From: Acanthococcus lagerstroemiae
Lineage: Eukaryota > Arthropoda > Insecta > Hemiptera > Eriococcidae
Assembly: GCA_031841125.1 (NCBI GenBank)
Contig: CM063113.1
Span: 16,327,312-16,391,311 of the forward strand
Reading direction: 5' to 3'
DNA: 64,000 nt
Shown: positions 10,004-20,569 of the stretch, piece by piece
How positions within the stretch are numbered: the first letter of the stretch is position 1
Layout: each line of letters opens with the position of its first letter
Position numbers and translations under genes: made by a program
The notes under the pieces: model-generated
What the model was told of the DNA's origin: nothing
What the model saw: the letters and a program-made list of their open reading frames with translations, nothing else
The model's database searches: none

Positions 10004-11520
10004 CTACGGCGTCTTATTCTTCATCTTCGCTGTTGAGTTGCGCCGGATCGTCTTCTTCCTCGGTTGATGGCAGCTGCGACATCGTCGTCGTCGTTGTCGT
10101 TGATGTTGGTGGGATGGCGATTGCCGGCATAAGGTGCTGCGTCCGCTGCCTTTGTCTCTGCCACTCCAGCTCCATCTTGCGGCCCAACGTCTTCTTGACA
10201 AAGGCAGTTGTCCGATCCCATCCCGCTCTGCTTTCAGCTTGGTCGGGACCAGGTTCTCCGGTGTAAGCGGCTCAACGCCCTCGTTTTGAAAGGCGACCCC
10301 CTTTTCTTCCCTCTCTTGGTCGAATGCCGGACACTCGAATAGGGTGTGCCAGGCATCATCATCTCGCCTTCCTGAAGCGCAGTAGGAGCACCCCGAGCTT
10401 TCTGCTATGCCCATCCGGTGCAGGTACTTGTTGAACACTCCATGGCCACTCATCACCTGCGTGAGGTAGAAGTCCAGCTGGCCATGGCGTCTGCCCAACC
10501 ACGCGTTGAAGTCGATCCTCTTGAAAATCTTCCCAACTGTGTCCAGCAAACATAGCGGCCGGTATGACGCTAGCCAGCCGACTGGTTTCCCTGGCTTTGG
10601 CAACAGCACCAGTCGGTCTATCTTCCATCTGGCAGGGAATACTGCTCCGCTTAACGTTGCATTGAAGACTGCAGCCAGTATTCCCTGGTCGGCCTAATTG
10701 ATAACGTACCACACACTATTCGGTATCCCATCTGGTCCCGGCGCCTTTTTCGCTTGGGTACGTATTCTGTCTACTGCTGCGTCGATTTTCGCTGCCATCA
10801 GTGATGGTACGGCGTCTACTTCCAGAGGTGTGTCCATGGGGTGCTGGGCGTTGTGGAAATAGATGGTCCACTATCTGTTCCACAGTGTTCGACTCCATAC
10901 GCTCGGTTATTGGAGGGCCCCCGACCTTCTTCATCACCATTCTGTAGGGTCTTCCAAAGGAGTCATCCTCCACCTGACTGCACAGCTCTCTCCAGCATCT
11001 CAGCTTGCTGTCTGTGTCTGATTGCAGTCTTCAGGCTTTTCCGAGCGCGCTGGTATTCTTCGGTCACTAGTTGCGCCTCCCCTCGGCCACGTGTACGCTG
11101 ATATCTTCTGCGCGACTGAATGGCCTCGGACTTCAGATGGGCAATGTCCGCGGTCCACCAATATGTCTCTCCTTTCTTCCTCGGCGGACCACAGCGGGGC
11201 ATCGCGGCATCGCAAACGGCAGCCACCCTTCAATGTAGCTTCTCCGCCACCTCTCCTGCATTCTCGAAATCTTCCGCCTCTTCTCTACCCCAGCTGTTCA
11301 CTAGCAATGCTGCTTCCAGCTTGTCCTTGTCCAACTTGCTAGTCGCCTATCTTCCCATCTTCCTTGGAGTAGTGACCACTCTCTCCCTTGCCGCAGCAAA
11401 GGTGATGTAGTTGTGATCGCTTCCTAAGACACGAAATGGATTAACATACATGGGACAGCGTACACACGAATGTAGTTGAAGAGCGTACATGGTGGCAGTA
11501 TTGCCAACATCATAACAGTC
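10004..11520 (-). pseudogene. R1-like LINE ORF2 remnant lacking the RT core
   Basis: Minus-strand translation gives FRVLGSDHNYITFAAARERV (about 11450-11390), the last motif of an apurinic endonuclease; a linker with WWTADIAHLKSEA (about 11150); KAPGPDGIPN (about 10750); PARWKIDRLVLLPKPGKP and YRPLCLLDTVGKIFKRI (about 10640-10515), the first reverse transcriptase blocks; and then, with no catalytic palm, FNAWLGRRHGQLDFYLTQVM and CSYCASGRRDDDAWHTLFEC (10395-10335), the CCHC-type knuckle near the C terminus of R1-clade proteins. The fusion of fingers to C terminus near 10513 stays in frame over 201 codons. Stops occur upstream (for example near 11340 and 11230). Confidence 0.85.
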
Positions 11521-12090
11521 ATGTAAGCCCTCTAATAGTCAATGAAGCAGGTAAGTGTCCTTATTCACTTCTCTGCACTTTTGCAGCAGAACATGAACAG
11601 CCACTAGATCCTCCCTAGTTCCAAATCCTGGCCGAAACCTGAATTGTGTATCAGATAGTTCAGTTTTACATTTCATTCTGATGCGTGGGTGAATGATCCG
11701 AAGGAAGATCTTTAGTAGATGACGCATGAGGCTGATGGTACGATAGTCTCTACATTGCTTGGGGAATTGTTTCTTTCGTATCAGTACAAATGATGAAAAA
11801 TCTATTCTGGTGGAATCTTTCCAGAGCTATGTATTTGATTGAGTTGTTGTTAGATGTTTAATATTCTCTTCATCTATGACTCGAATTATGTTACCTGGAA
11901 TTTTATCTGGCCCAGTAGCTTTCCGGTTTTGGATTAGCTTGAGAGCGTGTCTTACTTCAGATTCTAAGATTGATGGGCTTTCTTCTAAGTTGTTACTGTA
12001 TTGGGGGCTACTAGTTCTGATGTCTGAAAATAGTTTCTTCAAGTAGAGTTCCTTTCCAAGCTTTTCTTTGGCCTTTTTTTTTTTTTTCAA
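11520..12090 (-). pseudogene. LINE (family B) reverse transcriptase, N-terminal half
   Basis: Minus-strand frames carry ILESEVRHALKLIQNRKATG followed by PDKIPGNIIRVIDEENIK (about 11980-11860), then QCRDYRTISLM, LLKIFLRIIHPRIRMKCK, TQFRFRPGFGTREDLVAVHV and LLQKCREVNKDTY, and after a frameshift CFIDY (about 11545). These are blocks 0 to 3 of a non-LTR reverse transcriptase. The rest continues at 9715 after the R1-like insertion. An A-rich start (KKKKK codons at about 12080) marks the outer limit I can see. Frameshifts and a stop make it inactive. Confidence 0.85.
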
Positions 12091-12099
12091 TTAAAGGTA

Positions 12100-13300
12100 A
12101 ACCCTGGCAGTCCAGCAGTTTGGCAGCACACACACACACCCTCTCAATTAAATTTTCCTTTGCTTATGAGTCAGATATTGGGACATTTGGCGAAACTAGA
12201 GCGAAGAAGCAATCTGCCGCTTCAGTATTTTCGAGAAGGAACCTTTTGCTCCCTTCGAAAAGGCCGAAGAAAAAGCATTACTAGCAGTCATCGGCCTTAT
12301 TTTGGTTAGATATCGGAGCTTTTAACTCCAAAAGGTCGCAGGAAGTTTCTCGAATCTTCATTCAAAATAAGAAAATCGTCTCGGATTTCGCAAATATGCT
12401 CTCTTTTTCCGCTCACGACGGCTGTGCGCCGAAGACAGTCTAACAAAAGGACATTTTGGGCTCGAGGTTTTTCATTTTCGATTCGTTCTCTCCCGCAGGC
12501 TGCCGCACTACAGCCGTAATCGGAATGCAATCGCCGATATATTCATTTTCTATTTTTCTTCTCCTCTTCCACAAAGCGGCCTCGGCTTTATATCACGGTC
12601 TCGCGGACTCATTTTTCGACTTCGGCGCATTCTCGCGACTCCATTATCTGCGCAATTGAAACTCATCGGAACGAACGAAATTAAATGTTTTAATTCGTTT
12701 CGGATTACAGAAACGTTAATTAAAACTTTTAGATCATTATCGTCGTCGCGAAAACTGCTTCTAAAATATTTTGCAAGCTGCGAAACTTCGGCGCTAGAAA
12801 TTCGAGGATTATTAGAAAGCCGAAGTTCGCTTTTGAATTTTAACTTGGTACAAATTTTGGTAAAACGCTCCAGCTCCCCTTCGCGCTGCGCCGTGCCGCA
12901 AGGCGGACGACCTAATAAGGTTTTCGATTCCTGTTTACAAGATTATAAGGTACGGTTGTGTTGCTGTTGCTGTTGTCCTTCTGCTCCTCGTCGCTCTCGA
13001 ACTGCTCTGCGGTATCAGCCGTGGCGCGAATCTGTATGTACGATTGAAAAACTTGGCTTGTTATTGTTTCCGCCTGACACGACCTTAATCCCAGGCTCTC
13101 GAGTTGAAAACTTTTGACACGTCGCGTTGGATTTCAAAAAGGTGGAAAGATTAGACGTGACGGCACGGCGGCAGTAATAGCAACAGCAGAGGCGGTAGCG
13201 ATGGCACCGAACTAAATTACACGCAATTCGAATCGGTAATTTATCGCGCGTTAATTTATGAGAGAAGGCGCTCCTGGGTTGTAACGTCGCCAGCCGGTAT
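12100..13300. other. Unique DNA, no recognised gene
   Basis: A short CA repeat lies at about 12129-12142 and a TTGCTG-type repeat at 12958-12977. The largest frame, 12656-13117 on plus (153 codons), overlaps minus-strand frames, has no recognisable domain and includes the simple repeat as a cysteine run. Moderate CpG content suggests unique DNA and not an old repeat. Confidence 0.35.
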
Positions 13301-13479
13301 AACTTACTCGCGAAACTCACGACGATTTTCACGTCTCACGGCTGAGGCGCCAGCCTTTGAGCGGAAGCAAAAGTTTCCTTCTTTTGTCGCCTCCTTTGTG
13401 GAACTGCGCGACGACGTCGGTTTTGCGAGCACAGGCATCAGACCGGCGAATTGCAACGCTATGAAGTGGTGGCACTGAG

Positions 13480-13765
13480 CGTACTGGATGAGATACGGGA
13501 CTTGAGGGTGCCGACTCGAAGATAAAACAGAGGAATGTCGATTAACTTCAGGCTGGCATTGCATTGAATTGACTCCGTTCAATGTCAGAACTTGATGTTC
13601 GGGCGCCAATTTGTAGTGTAGACGGTTACATTGGATGAGGTAAGCGGCTTGAAATAGTCGACTCGAACCGATAGTAACATCGCACTGAAGAGAGACACTG
13701 TCCAATGTGAGAAATTAATATTCGGGCGCCAATTTGTAATCGTACCGATGAGTACGAATAAGTTC
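13480..13765 (-). repeat. Tandem repeat containing a primer-binding-site-like motif
   Basis: GGGCGCCAATTTGTA occurs at 13601 and again at 13724. On the minus strand each copy reads ACAAATTGGCGCCCGAA: an ACA ending such as terminates an LTR, then TGGCGCCCGAA as in tRNA-primed retroelements. The following 120-140 bp are also duplicated in diverged form (CTCATCCA and TCGAGTCG blocks). This could be the leader of a degraded LTR retrotransposon with a duplicated LTR-leader junction. I found no matching second LTR and no gag or pol nearby, so the assignment is tentative. Confidence 0.35.
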
Positions 13766-13829
13766 AAGGGCCACGGGAGTCGCAGAGGAAACTGAATTAA
13801 TCTTGTTAGAGGCAAACTGTATCTTTCCA

Positions 13830-14735
13830 CTTTATCTTCTATCTATGAGCTTGGTCGGCTAACTAACTACCTAACTCACAGCATAGTTTTTTCTGATGAA
13901 AACGTGAAGACCGGAGATTTTCAGTACTCAAGAGATAGTTTTTTTTTATTTTTTTAAATTTTATTTATTGTTTCCTAGGATGGGATTTTAGCTTACAGAC
14001 AAAACAGGGCAGAATTTAAAGAGTAAAGAGATAGGATTGTCACGAGAAAACAACAACAACACAATCATACAGACAGCCAAATGGAAAAACAAAAGATAGA
14101 TCTACGTACATAAGCATCCAACCAAACAGCAAATTCCAAATCCCCAATCACTAGAGCAAACCGCTTTACGCCAATCAAAATACCCTCAATAACCGATCAA
14201 GTTCATCTAGCAACTGACAACAGAAAGAGTTTTGCTTTCGGCGGATGAACTTCATTGGTTAGAAGTCTTCCAATTGCGTCTGCAAAAAACAATTGAAACT
14301 TCCCTGGTTCCCGCCTTGCTGAGTGCTTATGTAAGAATGCCTAATAATAGAGTCATACTACATTAGATATAGGATTCAGAGAGCCGGAGAAATTATGGTT
14401 CTCATATTCTTGATTGTAGCTCTCTGGACCTGGACTCCAAACCAGACTTTTGCTTTCATTTGTTTGAAATAGGAAATATTTTCGAGGAAAAGCTGCTGTT
14501 ACCCTTAAAATTGCTATACCATCTGATGTTCCCCTACTTTCAGTCATTTGATTCTTCCCCCTTTGGTCGAGATCGTTTCCAATATGAAAGAGGGTATTTT
14601 TATTTTTTTGGGTGTGGAAAATTTTTTCTTAGTTTCTTCTCATTTTTAATATGCCTAAAATAACAACTTTTGAAGAATGAAAGGTATCCTTCAGGGATTT
14701 ACCGCGTGTTTTTCTAGGATTTTTTTTCAATACTG
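13830..14735. other. Unassigned AT-rich DNA
   Basis: Includes a T-rich stretch at 13938-13975 that opens an A/C-rich region (CAACAACAACAC at about 14051) resembling a LINE 3' tail read in reverse, but no protein motif or repeat partner was found. The remainder shows nothing I recognise. Confidence 0.3.
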
Positions 14736-14739
14736 TGTG

Positions 14740-15085
14740 GAATATTTGGTGCAGTGTATGGCGATGCATGTGTGCCAAAGTGGCTCCCCAGCTCATCCGG
14801 GTATCGTATCGGTGACCAGAGGGACACATTTGGGCTGGCCTAGGCCCCAGTTCGCTTCTCCGCTTTGGATTCGCGCTCTCCTGCCAGGGTCACTGTGGGA
14901 CAACCTACTGATTAAGGTAACGCTCACCCAGGATCAGCTTGAAATTCGGGTGCACCGCAGCTGGACGCGCTTCCTTCCTTCACCCCTCACCTCCTTGTCT
15001 TGGTGCGTGTGGCGACGTAGGAAGCTGGTGACGGCGGCGGGAACCTTGCCGGAGGGAGTCTGCAGCAGCTACAGCAGCTCGAGGA
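14740..15085 (-). repeat. R1-like LINE 3' UTR, longest copy
   Basis: On the minus strand this follows the R1-like C-terminal coding fragment at 15560-15090 without a break. It is complementary to 4540-4857 across its length, and parts of it recur at 9.9, 26.0, 32.1, 42.7, 55.5 and 60.75 kb. About 345 bp, GC-rich, ending near CACCAAATATT. It defines the family 3' untranslated region; no reading frame is conserved among copies. Confidence 0.7.
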
Positions 15086-15089
15086 TGAT

Positions 15090-15560
15090 ATAGAGTCTTG
15101 TCAAGTGTGAGCCGAGCTTCATCCGTCAGTCTTCTGCCTCGATCATTCTGTGTGCATCTTCTTCTTCATGATGGTCGAGGCGAAGACCGACACCTGATTT
15201 CATCCGCTTCCATTCTTCAGCATTTCCGGAACCAATGTTAAAGCACTAGATACCCGAGTATGGTCATACGCCATTTTGAGTCCAACCGCGCCCGTCGATG
15301 CCGAATTGACTACGCGGTTCGCTCCGCATAGTCGGATTCGGCATCGACGGGCGTAGTTAGACTCAAGATGGCATATGACCATACTTGGGTCTGTGGCGCT
15401 CTACCAATGTGTCCGGCGCGAGATGGTTGATGGGGTCGATTACACCGTTACTATCGCTTCTGTTGCCGCCGGTATCGATCGCTAGTACTGTCCTCCCTCT
15501 CTCCTGCTCCGAGGTCTCACACTCGAACAGTGTGGAATGGTAACTGGTCTATAATTTTCG
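15090..15560 (-). pseudogene. R1-like LINE C-terminal fragment
   Basis: Minus-strand translation gives HSTLFECETSEQER (about 15535-15495), comparable to HTLFECPAFDQER in the R1-like copy at 10.3 kb, then PSTISRRTH or, in the adjacent frame, INHLAPDTLVPEMLKNGSG. That last frame is continuous only if the MITE at 15239-15402 is removed. This is the post-CCHC tail of an R1-clade protein. It is strongly 5'-truncated and runs straight into its 3' UTR. Confidence 0.7.
15239..15402. mobile_element. 164-bp palindromic hAT-type MITE with 8-bp TSD
   Basis: The element is nearly one inverted repeat: the left arm ACCCGAGTATGGTCATACGC with GCCCGTCGATGCCGAAT, and the right arm its complement with few differences, around a centre near 15318. 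ACCAATGT flanks it exactly at 15231-15238 and 15403-15410. Deleting the element plus one TSD restores the R1-like reading DTLVPEM. Length, palindromy and the 8-bp TSD fit a hAT-mobilised MITE. Confidence 0.9.
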
Positions 15561-15599
15561 AATGACTTCTTCTCCACTCCCTTATAGATCAACGTATTA

Positions 15600-16670
15600 A
15601 GAAGATTCTGAGTGAAGGTCGGATTTTGTTGGACTTCACGTTAATGTGTATGAGCTTAGTGATAGAAGGGACTGCAATTTTAGACAAAAGGGGATATCCG
15701 TTATGGCCGGCCTGGAAATAGGTCTGAAGAGGCCGGTTCATCAACCGTAAATTTTGCTTAATCACCAGCTATCTCTGTTATTCAAGTTGAAAAAGATATT
15801 CCAGCGGAATATATTCTCTACCCAGGTCTCAATCAACGTATCCGCTTCTGCAATTTTTCTGTTACACAGCCGGATCAATATAGAAAGCAATGGCGAAGAG
15901 GGGTTTTTATGCATGTAGAGACGTTGCGTATAAAATCTGTGTTCGTTTTATTTTCGTTTTCCTGTTCGTGCTGGCTGCAGAACTTTTAAATAAAATAACA
16001 GAAACACTCACTAGCGGGCGCGAAAAACAGAAGGAGTACTCAGATTGCAGTTCTGGAAAAGTTATACGTACTCGTTTTCGTGTATCTTGGAGGTGGTGCG
16101 GTTTCGTTATCCGGTTTTATCGTCAACGTGATGTAATACCTTCGCCGTGCTATGCGGTTTTATCGAGATAAGTGTGTCTGATGGTGGAATTTCGTACTTC
16201 GGTAGACCGAAGCGAAGTGTTGTGGAATTTGGTGAACAGGTGCAGCACGTTGGCACGGCCGTGAGAGGTCGACTTCTTGACGCGAGGAAAAGCTAATCGG
16301 ATCACGTCATAAAACCAACCAGCGTGTTATTCGTTTTATGTCTGCCCGGTCTTGATTCGTGATTTTTTGGCGATTCGTGTTGGAAGAGTTTATTTGTACA
16401 AGTTTTCGGTCTGAGGCATTCTAGCGAACAAATGATCCGGAATGAACGAGTCTAAATAGTTGGCATTTGTGTGCTGGAGTTTGGAAGACAGCTCGTTCCT
16501 CTATGTGCTGCACTAAAGCCTGGTTTGTGAAAACTATTTACTCTGAGTGTCCATGTTGGAGTGTGAGTGAACTTGGTAATATTCTCGTTTTAGGGTGTGC
16601 CAATTCATTTTTTTGTTTCTGTTGGCCATAGTGCTGTCGGCTGTTTCGCAATCTTCAGTGGAGTTCCCTT
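15600..16670. other. Unassigned DNA
   Basis: No repeat partner or protein motif is seen. One plus frame at 15890-16171 (93 codons) begins with a hydrophobic segment (FIFVFLFVLAAELL) but has no other support, no neighbour and no recognisable family. I treat it as a chance frame. Confidence 0.3.
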
Positions 16671-16689
16671 TTTGTTGGTATTGTATTTA

Positions 16690-16775
16690 TATTAATGGGT
16701 AGTACCGTATGGTAAACCTATTGGTGTGTGTTTCTATTGGTTGTCAGTGGTTGTGTAGTCTGTCCAATCAGAAGA
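16690..16775 (-). repeat. Penelope-like element 3' end fragment
   Basis: GTAGTACCGTATGGTAAACC and the following TTCTATTGGTTGT and GTAGTCTGTCCAATCA blocks match 55265-55340 and, in reverse complement, 60185-60260, the terminal region of the Penelope-like element there. It is a short, 5'-truncated relic with no coding capacity left. Confidence 0.6.
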
Positions 16776-17177
16776 AACTGCGTACATCAACATCACAAAA
16801 AGAAATTATAAACCAAAACTACTGCCAGTTCAACAACAAATATTTTTTTATTTTATATTTTATTTGTATTTGAGTCCCGCCTAACAGGTGCCCGGAGGTC
16901 CCATTGACAGGGAGGGACAGTAGTTACAATATATAATTATTATTCTTAAAAACAAAAACAAAAATACTTTTCGAAGGAAAGATGGAGGATAAAGAAGGAG
17001 AAAAATATGACAGAAAGAGGGAGGGAGAGAGGCACCAGAACAAGAACAGAGCAGAGGGTGAGGGGTGCGCAGGTCCGCAGGTTGCAGTGAGAATTGTGAA
17101 TTGAGAACTAAGGTTGAAGGAAGCCGAGGGGCCGAAACAAACCACACTTGTGCGGTATAAGGGAAAGAACAGCAGAG

Positions 17178-17212
17178 ACTTTATTTATTTATTTATTTAT
17201 TTATTTTTTTTA
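17178..17212. repeat. (TTTA)n microsatellite
   Basis: Seven or so TTTA units followed by a T run. On the minus strand this is an AATA tail, of the kind that ends several LINEs, and LINE-derived sequence of the same strand lies at 17592-18075. It may mark the 3' end of that copy. Confidence 0.7.
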
Positions 17213-17591
17213 TTAAAAAGCATTTATTACAACATTGGGATTATTACAAAACATTACGAGACGATACCATACTTTCCCTGGTGGTTTTCAGTGGGTATCG
17301 TCTCGGAATCTATATTATGTATAAATTTACATGATTATAAAGGTGCACTACTTTAATTGTTCTTACTACATGCTTAGCCTATTGAGATTAATACTACGGA
17401 ATACATACTTAAATGAATAAATCAATCAATCGGTTTTTCGGCTAGCTTGTATTTTTTGATTTTTTTGACTTTGAATTTGGTGGAGATAGTCTACAAAATT
17501 GTAAAACTCGTCTCTGGACTTATCGGTTATGTTTGTGAGAGAAGCATTATTCTTTATTTTATACTTGTGTCGCAGGTTTTCCCTCTGCGGG

Positions 17592-18075
17592 CAGTATTCA
17601 ATTGGATGATTAGAATATAAATGCTGAATATGGTTACCAAAAACTATGATCTTTGGGATAGTAATTAATATCAGCCTTTTACTTGTGTAATTCGACACTA
17701 TGATAAATACATATGATAGAAGGTACGCTCTTCGTACACCGAACTACTCAGACTCTTTGGGCATTGGCCACCCCAGGTTTTTCCATATTTTTCAGTGTCG
17801 GGCTACTCCTCGTTATATTAATACATTATTCCCGTAAATTTTGTTGTATCATCACGCCATTCTGTACCTGGGCTTTCTCTCTTTCTTTTCTTGTTGTAAG
17901 ATTCCCACTCACTGATAATTTTGTTCTATCGTATCCCTTCTTGATGTGCGATATGTCCCGCGTAGTCCCATTTAATTTCTTGATCTCCGACTTACCTCTT
18001 TCATGCCCATTTCCTCGCTTATTCTTTTGTTATTCACTCTGTCTGTTATTCTTCACCCTAGTACACGTTGTAGAG
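17592..18075 (-). pseudogene. LINE (family C) C-terminal fragment
   Basis: The sequence matches 30303-30775 over nearly its whole length with many substitutions, including TTCGTACACCGAACTACTCA, CGATATGTCCCGCGTAGT and TTAATTTCTTGATCTCCGAC. In the better copy the minus strand encodes the LINE tail. The plus-strand frame at 17713-18207 is an antisense shadow. The minus frame at 17426-17698 overlaps the end of the shared segment and runs beyond it; that extension is unassigned. Confidence 0.65.
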
Positions 18076-18278
18076 AAAAGTTGGATTTTTGTTGTGTTTT
18101 CAAAAGAGCTATTTAGCTATGGCAGGATATTTATACTTGAAATGCTTAAGTCCATCATTAATTTCAGCTGTGAGATTTATAAGGTTCCTAAAACTAAAAA
18201 ACGGTAAAAGTGATTCTAATATTTTGCTCAAAATGTTGATAAGATTTCAAATTTACAGAATATTAGTGAAATAGATAG

Positions 18279-18475
18279 CAGGGATGTGCCGAAGAATTTT
18301 TTCTGAAGGGGGGGGGGGGGGAGCAAAATTGTGAAAATCCCAACTGACTCAACTCAGAATTCCCAAGTATCAACATTTTTTGGGGTGAAACAAACCTTTT
18401 CACAGGTGGGATTTTTCCAACCTTTGATCCATCTATGTACTAAAATATCCCGTGTCTCCCTTATTTTCGCTCCTG
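18279..18475 (+). mobile_element. Poly-G hAT MITE, copy 1
   Basis: Starts CAGGGATGTGCCGAAGAATTT, has a run of 14 G at 18308-18321, then TTCCCAAGTATCAA and TTTCCAACCTTTGATCCATC, and ends TTCGCTCCTG. The same modules in the same order are in the copies at 30784-31026 and, reversed, 42465-42703, both of which have 8-bp TSDs. I see no TSD here, so an edge may have decayed. No coding potential. Confidence 0.6.
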
Positions 18476-18726
18476 TCTGAAATGGTAAAGTTTTCTGACT
18501 GCTAAGTGAGAAATTCGTACTGGAGGGAGTAAGTTGCCTCCTTCCCCCTATCGGTACGTTCCTGATAGTACAATATTAAATGATGAATGTGTGGTATTAA
18601 AAAGTGAGAACATTTTTGAAGAAGAAATGAATACCAGTAATCTTTGGACCAGAGATTTTCTTCTGACATACGAATCGGTGATTGAAAAGTATGCTATAAT
18701 CTAGACATTGTTTTTCAAATTTGTGC

Positions 18727-18727
<1 letters not shown>

Positions 18728-18774
<47 letters not shown>

Positions 18775-18840
18775 TTTATTTATTTGGGCATCCTCTTCAC
18801 AGCCCGTGGGCCAATTATGTAGAGGGTGTAGTTTTTTTTT
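18728..18840 (-). repeat. (AAT)n microsatellite and LINE-type 3' tail
   Basis: Sixteen or so AAT units (18728-18774) abut TTTATTTATTTGGGCATCC and CAGCCCGTGGGCC. On the minus strand this reads as a unique sequence ending in AAATAAATAAATATT then ATT repeats, the form of many LINE and SINE 3' ends. Confidence 0.6.
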
Positions 18841-18984
18841 CATTTGAATTTTGAGTTGAGTGTGCTTCACGGAAACGAATAATAATTAAAATTTTGTTCC
18901 GACAGTGTACGCTGCTCCACAAAAATTGGTACAAAAGAGTCTAAAACATGAAATTTTTGTCATTTTGAGGTCACTTTTTCGTGA

Positions 18985-20560
18985 ATTTTGCTTACTTTTT
19001 CAATTTTTTGGGGGAAAAGTGAGAGTGATCACTCTGTGACATGGGAAACACCAAACACCATTTCGGTAACTGAAAACGAACTTCCAGTGCCTCCTTTTAC
19101 GCCAGAAGAACTGAGCAGAGAGCAAAGACGCAAGGTTTCAACCATTTTCTTCTCGGCAAACGGCACAAAATTACTTCCAATACTCAAGTCTCTCTCTTTT
19201 ACTATAGAATCAAACCTACCACTTACACTCCCCAACAACTGTGTAGCACAAACGAAGGCCAGAGTAGGGTGTTACTACTATAAAAAAATATTACTTTAGT
19301 TCATCCTTATCGAATTTGTTAAATAATAAATAAATAAATCTAAAGTTAAGGTTCAAAGTTTGCTGATAACAGATGAAGAGTCCTGGGACGAAAGGGTCTA
19401 ACAACCATTTTTTCCTTTTCCCCCTTCTTCCACTTTATCGGTGGAGATGGCCCCTTTCTTCCCTGTATGCAATAACTTCAACTGCGCTTTTGGCTATGGT
19501 AGAGCCTTTTTCTCCCCTTGTTTGAGTGGTTCACCGAAGTCACTTTTCAACAGCTACATATTACCAACCTTAATGGAATACGGAAAAAAGGCAGTTAGCC
19601 CCTTTCTTCCCAGGATTCTTCAACAACTGGAAAAAGTATGATTATTAATATCAGAAATTGAAGGATATTACCGTATTTCTCCATGTACAGTGCGCGCACG
19701 ACATGTGCAGTAAAAATAATTATAGTAATGATATTTATAATAATATTAATATCGAATGATATTGCTCATTCCTGCTCTAAACTCCTCTGGGCCTAACTAT
19801 TCGTACGAACGTCTAAAGAAAAAAAAGTCGATGGTGGACAGCAGCCACTACGGCGACAGCGACACGACCAGTGCTTTCCTTTTTAATTCGAGCGTTAAAA
19901 TAATTGCCTATACGTTACGCCGCAAATACGCACGACTTCCGACGTGTGACCGCTTCGCCTGCATTTCGTAGAGAATGGAGCTGCGAATGTACGTGTTCGA
20001 AAAGTTGACTAATTGGTTCGCCGTAAATACGACATCGATACCTTCCTCTCTATCCAGCAACTGAAAATAACATCACGAAGGTTTGGCGACACGTTTTGAC
20101 TCGCTCTCTACTGCATCCGTTTTTGTTGTGTTAGTTTGAATGGACAAATGAACATGCTTTGATCTTGTCATACTGCTGCTACTCCAAGTATGAGAACTTC
20201 TTGTAACAGTCCCGTGGCAAAGTCAGGAAGGGAAAATGAGGTATGATTTTGACCTAAAGAACCACTTACTTTTCTTTATTATTATTATTAATTATTTTAT
20301 TTCCGCTTACACAAAAAAGGTGGTGTATTTTGAGGACATCAATCCGGTAGTCACATTTAGAATATTTCCTGAGCCTGTACGTATATCTTTTTAAAAGAAA
20401 AAACGCTTATGCAGTATCTAGCCAAGTAGAAGGAGGGATGGCGTAATCTGGATACAGTATAATAGGAAGAATCCAAGACTACCGTATGCCCTCTCCCATC
20501 CAAAGAAGGCAGGAACGTGCCACCATCTCCGGAATCTTAAATGAAAAAAGATCAAGAAAA
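18985..20560. other. Unassigned DNA with one 103-codon frame
   Basis: The plus frame 18988-19299 includes VPPFTPEELSREQRRKVST, a composition unlike random AT-rich frames, and is followed by AATAAATAAATAAAT at 19323, which could be a retroelement tail. I do not recognise the protein and cannot name a family. 19.35-20.56 kb shows only an ATT repeat near 20277 and no supportable gene. Confidence 0.25.
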
Positions 20561-20569
20561 ATATCGAAA

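Larger units (their letters stand above)
9715..11520 (-). mobile_element. R1-like LINE inserted into the family B LINE
   Basis: Removing this block rejoins the two halves of the family B LINE. It contains a minus-strand R1-like coding remnant (11520-10004) followed by GC-rich 3' sequence (9930-9845) that recurs elsewhere in the window. It begins inside the end of the endonuclease domain, so it is 5'-truncated, as expected of target-primed reverse transcription. I could not define a TSD at the junctions. About 120 bp next to 9715 is unassigned. Confidence 0.7.

Noticed and set aside
12656..13117. A 153-codon plus frame
   Set aside because: It overlaps minus-strand frames, runs through a TTGCTG simple repeat and shows no family motif.
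14677..15093. A 138-codon plus-strand protein
   Set aside because: It lies antisense in the R1-like LINE 3' UTR, and other copies of that repeat do not keep the frame.
17713..18207. A 164-codon hydrophobic, membrane-like protein
   Set aside because: It is the antisense of LINE family C coding sequence; the related copy at 30.3-30.8 kb does not preserve it. T-rich strands give spurious hydrophobic frames.
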